This document shows, piece by piece, positions 16,813-24,777 of a DNA stretch of 39,649 nt (positions are counted from its first letter, which is position 1; each line of letters opens with the position of its first letter). The stretch is from Lachnospiraceae bacterium UBA7026. Its GTDB lineage: Bacteria > Bacillota > Clostridia > Lachnospirales > Lachnospiraceae. The notes under the pieces were generated by a model, which saw nothing but the letters and a program-made list of their open reading frames with translations, had not been told where the DNA came from and searched no databases. The position numbers and the translations under genes are program-made. The stretch covers positions 1 to 39,649 of the forward strand of contig DLBH01000068.1 in NCBI GenBank assembly GCA_002494165.1, in the 5' to 3' direction.

Positions 16813-17205
16813 ATGCAGGATTATTCCTATAAGCCCCAGGGCGTTTGTTCAAGAAATATCACTTTTAGTATAGAGGATGGAAAGCTTCATAATATATCTT
16901 TTACCGGAGGATGTCCCGGTAATCTTTTAGCCATCAGTAAGTTGCTGGAGGGAGCAGAGGCTAAGAAAGCAGCTGCCCTGCTCAAGGGTAATGACTGCGG
17001 AGGAAGGGGAACTTCCTGTGCGGACCAGCTGGCCATCGCCGTTGAGGAGGCTCTTAAGGAGGCGGTTGAGCAGGAGGCTGAGAAAGCTGAAGCTGAGGGC
17101 TCTGAAGAATCTGCGGATTCCGAAGAAGCTGTAGACTCTGAAGAAGCTGTAGACTCTGAAGAAGCTGTGGACTTTGAAGAAGCTGTGGACTCAGTGGCAG
17201 TTTGA
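16813..17205 (+). CDS. TSCPD-domain (TIGR03905-like) protein with acidic repeat tail
   Basis: The first ~80 residues match the small clostridial TSCPD family: KPQGVCSRNITFSI, FTGGCPGNLLAISKLLEG, then NDCGGRGTSCADQLAIAVEEAL, with four conserved cysteines that probably bind metal. The domain resembles the C-terminal TSCPD module of ribonucleotide reductases and NrdR-associated proteins, but its job as a stand-alone protein is unknown. Family members normally stop near 80-90 residues; this one continues with a Glu-rich tail ending in four DSEEAV repeats. AGGAGAC lies 7 nt upstream of the ATG. Aspartokinase begins 52 nt downstream in the same direction, so the two are probably co-transcribed. Confidence 0.85.
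   Translation: MQDYSYKPQGVCSRNITFSIEDGKLHNISFTGGCPGNLLAISKLLEGAEAKKAAALLKGNDCGGRGTSCADQLAIAVEEALKEAVEQEAEKAEAEGSEESADSEEAVDSEEAVDSEEAVDFEEAVDSVAV
17116..17187 (+). repeat. In-frame 18-bp tandem repeat (4 copies)
   Basis: Four 18-bp units encoding DSEEAV, DSEEAV, DSEEAV, DFEEAV at the C-terminus of the TSCPD protein, followed by a partial unit just before the stop. Confidence 0.85.
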
Positions 17206-17257
17206 AAGCCCGGCTAAGACCCCAGGAGAAGTGGACAGGTATTATCGGAGGATACTT

Positions 17258-18598
17258 ATGAATAATCACATCGTTGTTACCAAGTTTGGCGGCACATCCG
17301 TGGCAGATGCCACCCAGTTTTCCAAAATTAAAGAAATTGTCCGGGAGAATCCGGAAAGAAGGTTTATCGTGGTCTCGGCACCGGGAAAGCGTTTTCCAGG
17401 AGACCGGAAGGTGACAGACCTTCTGCTGGCCTGTTATAAAAAGGCAGAGGCGAGAGAGGACTTTTCTGCAGACCTTGACAAGGTCAGGGCCCGTTTTCAG
17501 GAGATTCTGGATGGATTACAGATTGATTTCCCCCTGGAGGAGGAACTAAAAAGCCTGGAAAAGTCTTTGGCTGAGGCTCCGGAGAAAGATTATACGGCCA
17601 GCAGGGGTGAGTATCTGACGGCAAAAATCATGGCGAAATATCTTGGATTTACTTTTGTGGACCCGGCCTGGTGTATCTGTTTTGACCAGGATGGCCAGCT
17701 GGATATGGCTATGACCAGCCGGACCGTGCGTGCCTCCCTCCTGCCTTTAAAGAGGGCTGTAATCGCAGGTTTTTACGGGGCGGATATGACCGGCAGGATC
17801 CATACCTTTGAGCGAGGGGGATCGGACATCACGGGAAGTCTGGCAGCCTGTGCTACGGAGGCAGATCTCTACGAGAACTGGACCGATGTCTGTGGTCTCT
17901 ATGCGGCGGATCCCCGGATTGTGGACCATCCGGAAACGGTTTCCCATATGAGCTACCGGGAGCTGAGGACCCTGTCCTACATGGGAGCTTCTGTGCTTCA
18001 CTCCGACGCAGTCCTGTCAGCCTCAGAGATGGAGATTCCCATCAACATCCGCAACACCAATAAGCCGGAGGATCCCGGGACCGTGATTATGCGCCATCTT
18101 CCTTCCGGTGTTGAAAAGAATCCGGTGACGGGTGTGTCCGGCAGAAAGGGCATGTCCGTGATCCAGATAGAAAAGGTTATGGTATCCGACGGGTCCGGCT
18201 TCAGTGCCTTGATGCTGGATATTTTAAAAACCCGGGCCCTGCCCTTTGAATACTGTCTGACCGGTATCGATTCCATTACCCTGGTCATCCGCAATGACCT
18301 GCTGGAGCCCTGCAAGGAAGACCTGCTGGAGGAGATTCGTACCACCCTCAATCCTAATTTTATCGGCCTTCGTGACAAACTGTCCCTTATTGCCGTAACC
18401 GGGGAGAAGGCGACAGAGGTCAGTGATGCCAATGTAAAGGTTCTGGAAAGACTGACGGAGGAGGATATCGAGATCGTTACCATCAACCAGGGGGCCGGCA
18501 AGCTCAACCTGCTGATCGGCGTTCCGGAGGACCGCTATGAGGATGCCATCCGGGCAATCTACGATTGCAGACAGACCCTGGCTAAGAAAAGCCATTAG
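17258..18598 (+). CDS. lysC: Aspartokinase
   Basis: Catalyses ATP-dependent phosphorylation of L-aspartate, the first step towards lysine, threonine, methionine and diaminopimelate. The kinase domain (1-~290) shows VTKFGGTSVAD at the start, the ASRGEYLTAKIMAKYLG block, FERGGSDITGSL and TDVCGLYAADPR. The C-terminal ~130 residues form the tandem ACT regulatory domains (MSVIQIEKVMVSDGSGF; KLSLIAVTGEKATEVSDANVKVLERL), consistent with feedback control by an end-product amino acid. At 446 residues it is full length. An upstream extension open from 17174 runs through the repeat tail of the previous gene; ATG 17258, six bases after GGAGGA and followed directly by NNHIVVTKFGGTS, is the start. Confidence 0.93.
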   Translation: MNNHIVVTKFGGTSVADATQFSKIKEIVRENPERRFIVVSAPGKRFPGDRKVTDLLLACYKKAEAREDFSADLDKVRARFQEILDGLQIDFPLEEELKSLEKSLAEAPEKDYTASRGEYLTAKIMAKYLGFTFVDPAWCICFDQDGQLDMAMTSRTVRASLLPLKRAVIAGFYGADMTGRIHTFERGGSDITGSLAACATEADLYENWTDVCGLYAADPRIVDHPETVSHMSYRELRTLSYMGASVLHSDAVLSASEMEIPINIRNTNKPEDPGTVIMRHLPSGVEKNPVTGVSGRKGMSVIQIEKVMVSDGSGFSALMLDILKTRALPFEYCLTGIDSITLVIRNDLLEPCKEDLLEEIRTTLNPNFIGLRDKLSLIAVTGEKATEVSDANVKVLERLTEEDIEIVTINQGAGKLNLLIGVPEDRYEDAIRAIYDCRQTLAKKSH

Positions 18599-18756
18599 CT
18601 TGCTTGACCTGGAAAGCCTGGATTGTTTTTGGGATTTTAGGACAAGATCTCAGGCAGGAATAAGGTATCTTAGTAAGTCTTACTTGTTTATGATATATTT
18701 TATTATAATAAAAATATAATGAAAGGCCCCGGGTCAGGGGCCTGCAGAGGAGTCCT

Positions 18757-18798
18757 CCAATGCTTGCTTTTGTGTGGCATTGGGGGCATTTTCTTTTT
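18757..18798 (+). terminator. Weak terminator candidate after aspartokinase
   Basis: Stem CCAATGC (18757-18763) / GCATTGG (18777-18783) followed by GGGCATTTTCTTTTT. The T tract is displaced by several bases, so efficiency is doubtful. Confidence 0.35.
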
Positions 18799-18858
18799 GG
18801 CTTACGACCGATCATGCTGGATTTGATTTCCCTGGCATGGGCAAAGCAGGCAGATTTA

Positions 18859-18887
18859 TTGTAAAATACATAGTTTTAAAGTATTAT
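18859..18887 (+). promoter_or_regulatory. Promoter candidate for the STAS-kinase gene
   Basis: -35 TTGTAA (18859-18864), 17-bp spacer, -10 TATTAT (18882-18887). Confidence 0.45.
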
Positions 18888-19086
18888 TTATGGTAAGTTT
18901 TGTTGATAGTAATTTTTCAGGTTAAAGATAGATGTGAAGATGGGTGCAGGAATGGACCTTTTACCGGGAAGCCATGGCTGCTGTCCGGGAGAGTTTTGAC
19001 GAAAAGCTGGGACCACCTGGACCAATTGATGGAAGAATTTCAGTGCATATCCATTGGATCTGATGGCAGAGTTGTAAGGAGTTTTT

Positions 19087-19713
19087 ATGAATACAAGAGA
19101 AGAAAATGGCTTAATCTACATATATCTGGAGGGCAGGATCGATTCGGAGAATGCCCATGGTCTGGAGCGGGAGATCATGGATCTGATGGATGCCAATCTG
19201 GACAGGCAGCTGGCCTTTGACGCTTCTGGTCTTGACTATATTTCCAGTGCGGGACTCCGGGTCCTGCTGAAGGTCAGGAAGAGGATGGACCATCCTCCGG
19301 TAATCCGGGAAGTATCCCTGGAACTTTATGATATTTTTGAGACCACCGGCTTTACGGATATCCTTGAGGTAAGGAAAAAACTCAGATCCATTTCCCTGGA
19401 GGGCTGTCCGGTGGTTGGCCGGGGAGGCAATGGTATCGTTTACCGCAAGGATGCTGAAACCATAGTTAAGCTTTATAATCCTGGAACTGCCCTGGATAAG
19501 ATAGAATATGAGAAAAAGTATGCCAGGGCCGCCTTTCAGGCCGGTCTTCCCACGGCCATCTCCTTTAATACGGTGAAGGTGGGAGACCAGTATGGGATCA
19601 TGTTTGAAATGCTGGATGCCAGGACCGTGGGTCAGATCATCAAAGTTATTCTTCCCCAGTTCCGGCCCCTGGCTGACCGCCTGCCGCTGATGCTTGATGG
19701 CCTGGGACTTTAG
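19087..19713 (+). pseudogene. STAS domain fused to a truncated kinase-like domain
   Basis: Residues 1-100 form a STAS domain like anti-sigma factor antagonists: GLIYIYLEGRIDSENA, then DASGLDYISSAGLRVLLKVRK, where a Ser is the usual phosphorylation site. A second domain opens as a small aminoglycoside-phosphotransferase/protein-kinase-like lobe: GCPVVGRGGNGIVYR (glycine loop), TIVKLYNPG (ATP-binding Lys) and IMFEMLDARTVGQI. The family normally continues for another ~150 residues with the catalytic and metal-binding motifs; here the frame ends after 22 unrelated-looking residues (from about VILPQFRPL). The kinase half therefore lacks its active site. The STAS half may still work, so pseudogene status is inferred rather than proven. 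The SD (GTAAGGAG) is acceptable. Confidence 0.65.
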
Positions 19714-19863
19714 GCTGTCTTCAGCAATGTTCTCAGATGCGTCTTCGGCCCTGACCGTGATTGAGGCGGAAGGTTTTGAAGGATAGGAAGGGTAAAGCTA
19801 TATTAATTGGATATCATACAGACCTGGAGTTTATGAATATCCAGGAAGAAAGGGAGAAAAAAC

Positions 19864-21111
19864 ATGAGGAAAAAGAATCATTCTAAAAGCCGCAGGAAGA
19901 AAAAACCAGTCTTTTCCGGGAGTTATACTTATGCTTATGTCCTGCTTGCAGCCATATTACTGCTGTCTGCCTTTGTCCTGACCGGCCTGGAAGGGGAAGG
20001 AAGGGAAAGGACTGCTTATACAGGCAAAGATATTTATGGAACACTTTATGCTGATATTGAAGATGAGGATGAGATAGAGCAGATTAAAATGAGAAAGAAA
20101 GAACAGGAGAAGAATAAAAAAAATCCTGCCGTAGACCAGATGACGGAAGGTCAGGAAAAGGACCAGACTAAGGGTCAGGAGGCGACCAGCCAGCCAGGAA
20201 GTCAGGAAGCGACCAGCCAGCCGGAAAGCCAGCAAGCCACCAGTCAGCCGGAAAGCCAGCAAGCCACCAGTCAGCCGGAAAGCCAGCAAGCCAGCAGTCA
20301 GGCGGACAACCCGGATCCTGACCAGCCTGTTGAACAGCCGGATTCCTATGAGATTCATCTGCTGCTGGATTCTGGCCAGGTTTTGGATGGGAATGGACTT
20401 TTAAAGAAGGAGATCTGTGATCTGTTTAATGTGAAAAAAGATTATAAAAGCTTCGCTTTAGCCTACTATGAGACAGCGGACAGACTTTTTAACCAGGAGG
20501 GCTGGATTAACCGGATCCGGATGAGGGAGGATAAGCCGAAAAAAGATTATAAGATCACCTTTAAAAAACGATATCCGGTTGCAGGTGAAGATGTCAATGC
20601 CGCTATGAGCCAGGCCAGGTCGGAGGGCTTCGACAAGGCTGACCAGGATTGGGAAAGCCAGGTGGAATGGAATTATTCCAGTATGGTCCTAAGCTTTTCC
20701 GCTGAGGCCAGTGGGGCTACAGAAGGCCTTCAGACCATGGACCAGCTGGCCCTGGAGGATGCCCTTGCCATGTTGAGGGAGAATATGCCCGAAAAGGAGC
20801 AGAACTGGAAGTCTCCTTTATGGGGCCTTAATACACTCCAGACCGCCGGGGAGGCCGGGCCGGTCAGATTCAAGCGATATACAGGAAGATTCCAGGATGC
20901 GGAGCTGGATATTGAGGTCTGGACTCTGACAGATCCGGATGGAATTAGCAGTCACTATATCACGGAGCTTTCTTTTAAAGAAAAAGATTATAATAAGGCT
21001 GCCGGCATTCGTAAAGCTCTGATCGAAGACCTGAAAGTCCAGGGCCTTTTATTGGAACAGGACGGCCTTAAAACCCAGCATATTTTAGATCTTTATTTTC
21101 CTCTTAATTAG
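19864..21111 (+). CDS. Membrane-anchored protein with probable CYTH-like domain
   Basis: A basic N-terminus (KKNHSKSRRKKK) and one membrane helix (YVLLAAILLLSAFVLTGL, ~28-45) are followed by a charged stretch, a QATSQPESQ repeat linker and an extracytoplasmic domain from ~160 to 415. That domain reads like a CYTH/triphosphate-tunnel fold: SYEIHLLLDSG (position of the usual ExExK), FALAYYETADRLF, WINRIRMREDKPKKDYKITFKKRYPV (charged beta strands) and later RFKRYTGRFQDAELDIEVW. CYTH enzymes use inward-facing acidic and basic residues to bind triphosphates; the ExExK motif is poorly kept here, so it may bind rather than hydrolyse. An outward location would be unusual. AGGAAGAAAGGGAG precedes the ATG. 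Confidence 0.55.
   Translation: MRKKNHSKSRRKKKPVFSGSYTYAYVLLAAILLLSAFVLTGLEGEGRERTAYTGKDIYGTLYADIEDEDEIEQIKMRKKEQEKNKKNPAVDQMTEGQEKDQTKGQEATSQPGSQEATSQPESQQATSQPESQQATSQPESQQASSQADNPDPDQPVEQPDSYEIHLLLDSGQVLDGNGLLKKEICDLFNVKKDYKSFALAYYETADRLFNQEGWINRIRMREDKPKKDYKITFKKRYPVAGEDVNAAMSQARSEGFDKADQDWESQVEWNYSSMVLSFSAEASGATEGLQTMDQLALEDALAMLRENMPEKEQNWKSPLWGLNTLQTAGEAGPVRFKRYTGRFQDAELDIEVWTLTDPDGISSHYITELSFKEKDYNKAAGIRKALIEDLKVQGLLLEQDGLKTQHILDLYFPLN
20179..20313 (+). repeat. In-frame 27-bp tandem repeat (5 copies)
   Basis: Five 27-bp units (starts 20179, 20206, 20233, 20260, 20287) encode EATSQPGSQ, EATSQPESQ, QATSQPESQ, QATSQPESQ, QASSQADNP. Units 3 and 4 look identical at the DNA level, suggesting recent expansion. 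They space the membrane anchor from the outer domain. Confidence 0.9.
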
Positions 21112-21237
21112 GGAATGAGAAGGTCAATCTGCCCTTTTGTCAGGAAAAACTGAGGCAGGGAAGTGGGGAAGGCTGGCTCTTAGTCAGGAATATACAGGGC
21201 CTGCAAGCTGCCTTTGTCAGGAAGAGAGGAGAAAAGG

Positions 21238-21489
21238 ATGATGAATCAGCCCTTTGTGAAGATAGATTTACACGGATTAAGACAGGAGGAGGCGGTCCGG
21301 GTCATCGATAAGGCCTTGAAACAGGCCGGGCCGGGTGTTTATCAGCTGCAGTTGATCCATGGTTACCACCGGGGGACTAGTCTTCGGACCATGATTTATG
21401 ACTTTTACCAGTCAGATCCCAAGGTCATCAGGGTTATGCCAGGCGACAATCCGGGGATTACCCTGTTGGTATTAAAGGATCTTTATTGA
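21238..21489 (+). CDS. Smr-domain protein
   Basis: An 83-residue stand-alone Smr domain: KIDLHGLRQEEAVRVIDKAL (the DLHG hallmark), VYQLQLIHGYHRGTSLRTMI (the HGxG-like loop) and a closing NPGITLLVL strand. Smr domains occur at the C-terminus of MutS2 and as small proteins, with nicking endonuclease or RNA-cleavage activity in studied cases. The H-G-Y-H-R-G-T-S loop differs from the classical H-G-x-G, so activity is uncertain. I chose ATG 21238, 6 nt after AGAGGAG; ATG 21241 is equally possible. The upstream TTG at 21214 would overlap the SD. Confidence 0.85.
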   Translation: MMNQPFVKIDLHGLRQEEAVRVIDKALKQAGPGVYQLQLIHGYHRGTSLRTMIYDFYQSDPKVIRVMPGDNPGITLLVLKDLY

Positions 21490-21502
21490 AAAACAGGCAG
21501 CA

Positions 21503-21536
21503 GCCGGCTGGAAAGCAGGAGAACTAACCAGCCGGC
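21503..21536 (+). terminator. GC-rich hairpin after the Smr gene, possible terminator
   Basis: Perfect 9-bp stem GCCGGCTGG (21503-21511) / CCAGCCGGC (21528-21536). The first T-run comes ~10 nt later, so termination may be weak. Confidence 0.45.
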
Positions 21537-21571
21537 CGGGTGGCCTCTTTAGATTTTCCTGGATAAAACTA

Positions 21572-21613
21572 CTTGAAAATGAGAGAATAATATCATTTTG
21601 TCTCATTTTCAAG
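21572..21613. promoter_or_regulatory. 13-bp perfect inverted repeat upstream of the flavoprotein gene
   Basis: CTTGAAAATGAGA (21572-21584) and its exact complement TCTCATTTTCAAG (21601-21613) with a 16-nt AT-rich spacer. No T-run follows, so it is unlikely to be a plain terminator. It could be an operator or an mRNA stem. Confidence 0.5.
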
Positions 21614-21733
21614 GCTGGTAATCTAATTTCTAATTGATTAATTCCTTATCAACAAGTAATATATAAGAGGGATTGCGGACATTTTTATTGGCCGCAATGA
21701 AAAGGGTTTTTAATGGGTATAAGGAGGTAAATT

Positions 21734-22246
21734 ATGAAGATTACTATTTTAAACGGAAGTCCCAGGAAAGAGAACACAGCTGCTCTGGTTGAAGCTTTTA
21801 AAGAAGGTGCCGAGGCAGCGGGTCATGTGGTGGATATCCTCCATGTGGGCAGGATGAAGATTGCAGGATGTCTTGGCTGTGAGTACTGCCATGGTAAGGG
21901 CGAGGGCAAATGTATCCAGAAGGACGATATGGAAAAGGTGATGCCGGCATATCTCAACAGTGATATGGTTGTATTCGCATCTCCCATCTATTATTTTGAT
22001 ATGACAGCCCAGCTGGCTGCCGCTATCCAGAGAGTATACTGTATCGGCAAGCCTGCCAAGGCCACAAAGGCAGCCCTGCTGCTGAGCTCCGCTTCTCCCA
22101 ATCCCTTTGACGGTGCCATCGCCAGCTATAAGGGAATCTGTGCCTTCACAGGTATTGAGAATGCCGGTATTTTTACGGCTGCAGGAGATGAGAATAAGAG
22201 TGAGGCAAAATTAGCGGAGATCCGTGACTTTGCAAAAACTCTTTAA
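21734..22246 (+). CDS. Flavodoxin-fold NAD(P)H-dependent FMN reductase / iron-sulfur flavoprotein-like
   Basis: A 170-residue cytosolic flavoprotein. MKITILNGSPRKENTAALV is the FMN-phosphate loop of the NADPH-dependent FMN reductase family, FASPIYYFDMTAQLAAAIQR is the isoalloxazine-contact region, and CLGCEYCHGKGEGKC near residue 46 is the Cys cluster seen in iron-sulfur flavoproteins and multimeric flavodoxins. The number of Cys would allow a 4Fe-4S cluster, though many relatives keep the cysteines without one. It probably moves electrons to small substrates such as quinones or disulfides. AAGGAGG sits 6 nt before the ATG and a strong terminator follows, so it is monocistronic. Confidence 0.88.
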   Translation: MKITILNGSPRKENTAALVEAFKEGAEAAGHVVDILHVGRMKIAGCLGCEYCHGKGEGKCIQKDDMEKVMPAYLNSDMVVFASPIYYFDMTAQLAAAIQRVYCIGKPAKATKAALLLSSASPNPFDGAIASYKGICAFTGIENAGIFTAAGDENKSEAKLAEIRDFAKTL

Positions 22247-22288
22247 GAGCCGCCTGAAAATAGTTCGCTAAAAGAAGTAGGAGAATTA

Positions 22289-22320
22289 AGCCTGAGGGAC
22301 CATTTCCCTTGGGCTTTTTT
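22289..22320 (+). terminator. Rho-independent terminator after the flavoprotein gene
   Basis: Stem AGCCTGAGGGA (22289-22299) with TCCCTTGGGCT (with two mismatches), short loop, then six Ts. Confidence 0.85.
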
Positions 22321-22511
22321 ATTCATGAAACATAGGTATGCAATATAATGGCATATTTATGAAAAAAACCAGCTGAATATCTGTGGGGATTGAAGGATGA
22401 TTATTGTCAGAATCACCTGTAGAAGGGTCTGCAGCAAACAAGGATAAGGATGTACAAGACAAAAAATACCATAAATAACAAGATAATATACTGCGTTATT
22501 AACATTATTTC

Positions 22512-22540
22512 TTGAATATTTAAGTTAATTAGTGTACAAT
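22512..22540 (+). promoter_or_regulatory. Sigma-A-type promoter of the liv operon
   Basis: -35 TTGAAT (22512-22517), exactly 17 bp, -10 TACAAT (22535-22540). The rest of the 22321-22600 spacer is AT-rich with no gene visible. Confidence 0.7.
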
Positions 22541-22600
22541 TTTAACAACTGTACCACATTATTTTTTACCTAAATCTGAACATTAAAGAGGAGGTTTTTT

Positions 22601-23776
22601 ATGAAGAGATTAGTTGCTTTATTATGTGTGTGCCTGCTCAGCCTTGGCTGTTTAGCCGGCTGCGGTGGTGGCGGCGGCGGAGCTGATGAAGATGTCGTCA
22701 GGATTGGTGTTTTTGAGCCTGCTTCCGGTGACAACGGTGCCGGCGGCAAGCAGGAGACTCTCGGTGTCCAGTATGCCAATAAAGTACAGCCGACTGTACA
22801 GATTGGCGACAAGGAGTACAAGGTTGAACTGGTAACTGTAGATAATGAGTCTGATAACTCCAAGGCTGTTACGGCAGCCCAGAACCTGGTTTCCCAGGAC
22901 GTATCCATCGTTCTCGGCTCCTATGGTTCCAGTGTATCCATCGCTGCTGCTGACGTATTCGCAGAGGCAGGTATGCCTGCTGTTGGTATCACATGTACCA
23001 ACCCACAGGTTACAGCAGACTGTGAGCAGTATTTCAGAATCTGCTTCCTGGATCCCTTCCAGGGCACGGTTCTTGCCAACTATGCTTATGAGAATGGCAT
23101 GAGAAAGGCTTACTGTCTTTCCAAGCTTGGAGATGACTATTCTGTAGGTCTTGTAAACTACTTCGTAGAAGCCTTCAAGAAACTTGGCGGAGAGGTTGTT
23201 GAGGAGCAGTTCCCTGACAAGAACTCTGACTTTACTTCTTATGTAGCTAATGCAAAGAAGGCCGGCTGTGACGTATTCTTCAGCCCTGTATCCACAGAGG
23301 CAGCTGCTCTTATCGTTGACCAGGCTGAGGCCCAGTCTCTTGGCATGCCGATTCTTGCAGGTGATACCTGGGATTCCAACGTTATCACAAGTGCCGCAAA
23401 GGGTAAGAATGTTGAGATCGTTGTAACTACCTTCTATCAGGAGGGTGGTAATCCTGAATTTGATGAGGGAGTTAAGAAGTGGTTTGAGGAAGATAAGGAT
23501 GCCAAGACCAACAACGGCGGCAACACAGACCTGGCAGCTGTTACAGCCATGGGTTATGATGCTTACTTTGTAGCTCTTGAAGCTCTCAAGGCAGCTGGTT
23601 CCACTGATCCGGCAGATGTACTTGCCGCACTTCCGACCCTGAATGTAACTGGCCTTGTATGCGGAGATGTTTCCTTCAACGAGACAGGCGATGCCAACAA
23701 GACAGAGGCATTCGTTAAGAAATGCAACACAGAAACAGGAACCTGGGAATTCATTAAGAAGCAGTCTGCTGAATAA
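22601..23776 (+). CDS. livJ: Branched-chain amino acid ABC transporter substrate-binding lipoprotein
   Basis: Type I periplasmic-binding fold, anchored as a lipoprotein: hydrophobic signal then LAGC with a poly-Gly spacer. The mature part follows the LivJ/LivK plan: VRIGVFEPASGDNGAGGKQETLG, VELVTVDNESDNSKAVTAAQNLVSQD, VLGSYGSSVSIAAADVF and GITCTNPQVTADCEQYFRICFLDPFQGTVL. It captures leucine, isoleucine, valine or a related amino acid outside the cell and delivers it to LivHM. AGGAGG is placed 7 nt before the ATG. It is the first gene of a complete livJHMGF unit, separated from livH by a hairpin. Confidence 0.93.
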   Translation: MKRLVALLCVCLLSLGCLAGCGGGGGGADEDVVRIGVFEPASGDNGAGGKQETLGVQYANKVQPTVQIGDKEYKVELVTVDNESDNSKAVTAAQNLVSQDVSIVLGSYGSSVSIAAADVFAEAGMPAVGITCTNPQVTADCEQYFRICFLDPFQGTVLANYAYENGMRKAYCLSKLGDDYSVGLVNYFVEAFKKLGGEVVEEQFPDKNSDFTSYVANAKKAGCDVFFSPVSTEAAALIVDQAEAQSLGMPILAGDTWDSNVITSAAKGKNVEIVVTTFYQEGGNPEFDEGVKKWFEEDKDAKTNNGGNTDLAAVTAMGYDAYFVALEALKAAGSTDPADVLAALPTLNVTGLVCGDVSFNETGDANKTEAFVKKCNTETGTWEFIKKQSAE

Positions 23777-23829
23777 TTATTTTCCAAGGATGTTTCGTGT
23801 TCTTTGATGACAGTTTCACATGACACGCA

Positions 23830-23853
23830 GCGGGAGGCCTCGCGGCTTCCCGC
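23830..23853 (+). terminator. Intra-operon hairpin between livJ and livH
   Basis: GCGGGAGGCC (23830-23839), TCGC loop, GGCTTCCCGC (23844-23853), one G-U pair, followed by GCTTATTT. The weak U tract suggests partial termination or an mRNA 3'-end stabiliser, giving more binding protein than permease. Confidence 0.65.
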
Positions 23854-23879
23854 GCTTATTTATAAGAAAGAATAGTATT

Positions 23880-24764
23880 ATGGGATTATTACATACATGG
23901 TTTCCTTATATACTGGCAGGTATCGCTGTCGGTGGACAGTATGCCCTGATCGCCATTGGTTACACCATGGTTTACGGCATACTGAGACTGATCAATTTTG
24001 CCCATGGTGATGTATTTATGTGGTCCGGACTCATCATGGTTTACCTGGTTACAGTGCTGCCCCTGTGGCTGTCTGTGATTTTGGTTATTCTTTTTGCCAT
24101 ACTTCTTGGAACGACAATAGAGCGGGTAGCCTACCGGCCACTTCGAACCGCTCCCCGAATGTCCATTATGATTTCCGCCATTGGTGTATCCTATCTGTTG
24201 CAGAATTTTGCACTTTACATCACTGGTGGACTGACTAAGACATATCCGGCTATCAGCTGGCTGCAGAAGACAGTTACCATCGGTTCTGCGACAACCAAGA
24301 TGGTTACTCTTATTACACCGGTGCTGACCCTGGTCCTTGTTTTCCTCCTGGTTATGCTCATTAAGCACACCAAGATTGGAATGGCCATGAGGGCTGTTTC
24401 CCGTGACTTTGAGACTTCTTCCCTGATGGGAATTGATATTAACAGGGTAATCACGGTTACCTTTGTCATAGGCTGCGGTCTGGCTGCAGTCGGTTCCATC
24501 CTTTACTTTTCCAACTATACGGGCATCAACCCCATGTCCGGCGCCATGCCTGGACTGAAGGCATTCGTTGCCGCCGTATTCGGAGGAATCGGCTCGGTTC
24601 CCGGAGCGGTTTTAGGTGCCTTTGTTATAGGTATCTGTGAAAACCTGATCAAGGGTGCGGGATGGACTACCTTCTCGGATGCTTTCACCTTTGTCCTGCT
24701 CATCGTTATTCTGATGGTTAAGCCTACAGGATTATTTGGTGAGAAGAATCTGGACAAGGTATAG
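23880..24764 (+). CDS. livH: Branched-chain amino acid ABC permease
   Basis: A 294-residue inner-membrane permease with about eight helices and the LivH signature: LAGIAVGGQYALIAIGYTMVYGILRLINFAHGDVFM at the start, GMAMRAVSRDFETSSLMGIDINRVI (the cytosolic coupling loop contacting the ATPases) and PGLKAFVAAVFGGIGSVPGAVLG. It forms the channel heterodimer with LivM. The frame is open from 23820, but that upstream part translates the livJ-livH hairpin; ATG 23880 (MGLLHTWFPYIL) fits the family start, with only a weak AAGAAAG as SD. Confidence 0.93.
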   Translation: MGLLHTWFPYILAGIAVGGQYALIAIGYTMVYGILRLINFAHGDVFMWSGLIMVYLVTVLPLWLSVILVILFAILLGTTIERVAYRPLRTAPRMSIMISAIGVSYLLQNFALYITGGLTKTYPAISWLQKTVTIGSATTKMVTLITPVLTLVLVFLLVMLIKHTKIGMAMRAVSRDFETSSLMGIDINRVITVTFVIGCGLAAVGSILYFSNYTGINPMSGAMPGLKAFVAAVFGGIGSVPGAVLGAFVIGICENLIKGAGWTTFSDAFTFVLLIVILMVKPTGLFGEKNLDKV

Positions 24765-24777
24765 GAAGGAGGGCATC

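Larger units (their letters stand above)
18599..19086. other. Intergenic region between aspartokinase and STAS gene
   Basis: No credible gene. It holds two small hairpins (GGCCCC/GGGGCC near 18725-18742; CCAATGC/GCATTGG 18757-18783 followed by a T-rich stretch, a possible weak terminator) and a promoter candidate at 18859. The ~190 nt after that promoter would be an unusually long leader. Confidence 0.5.
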
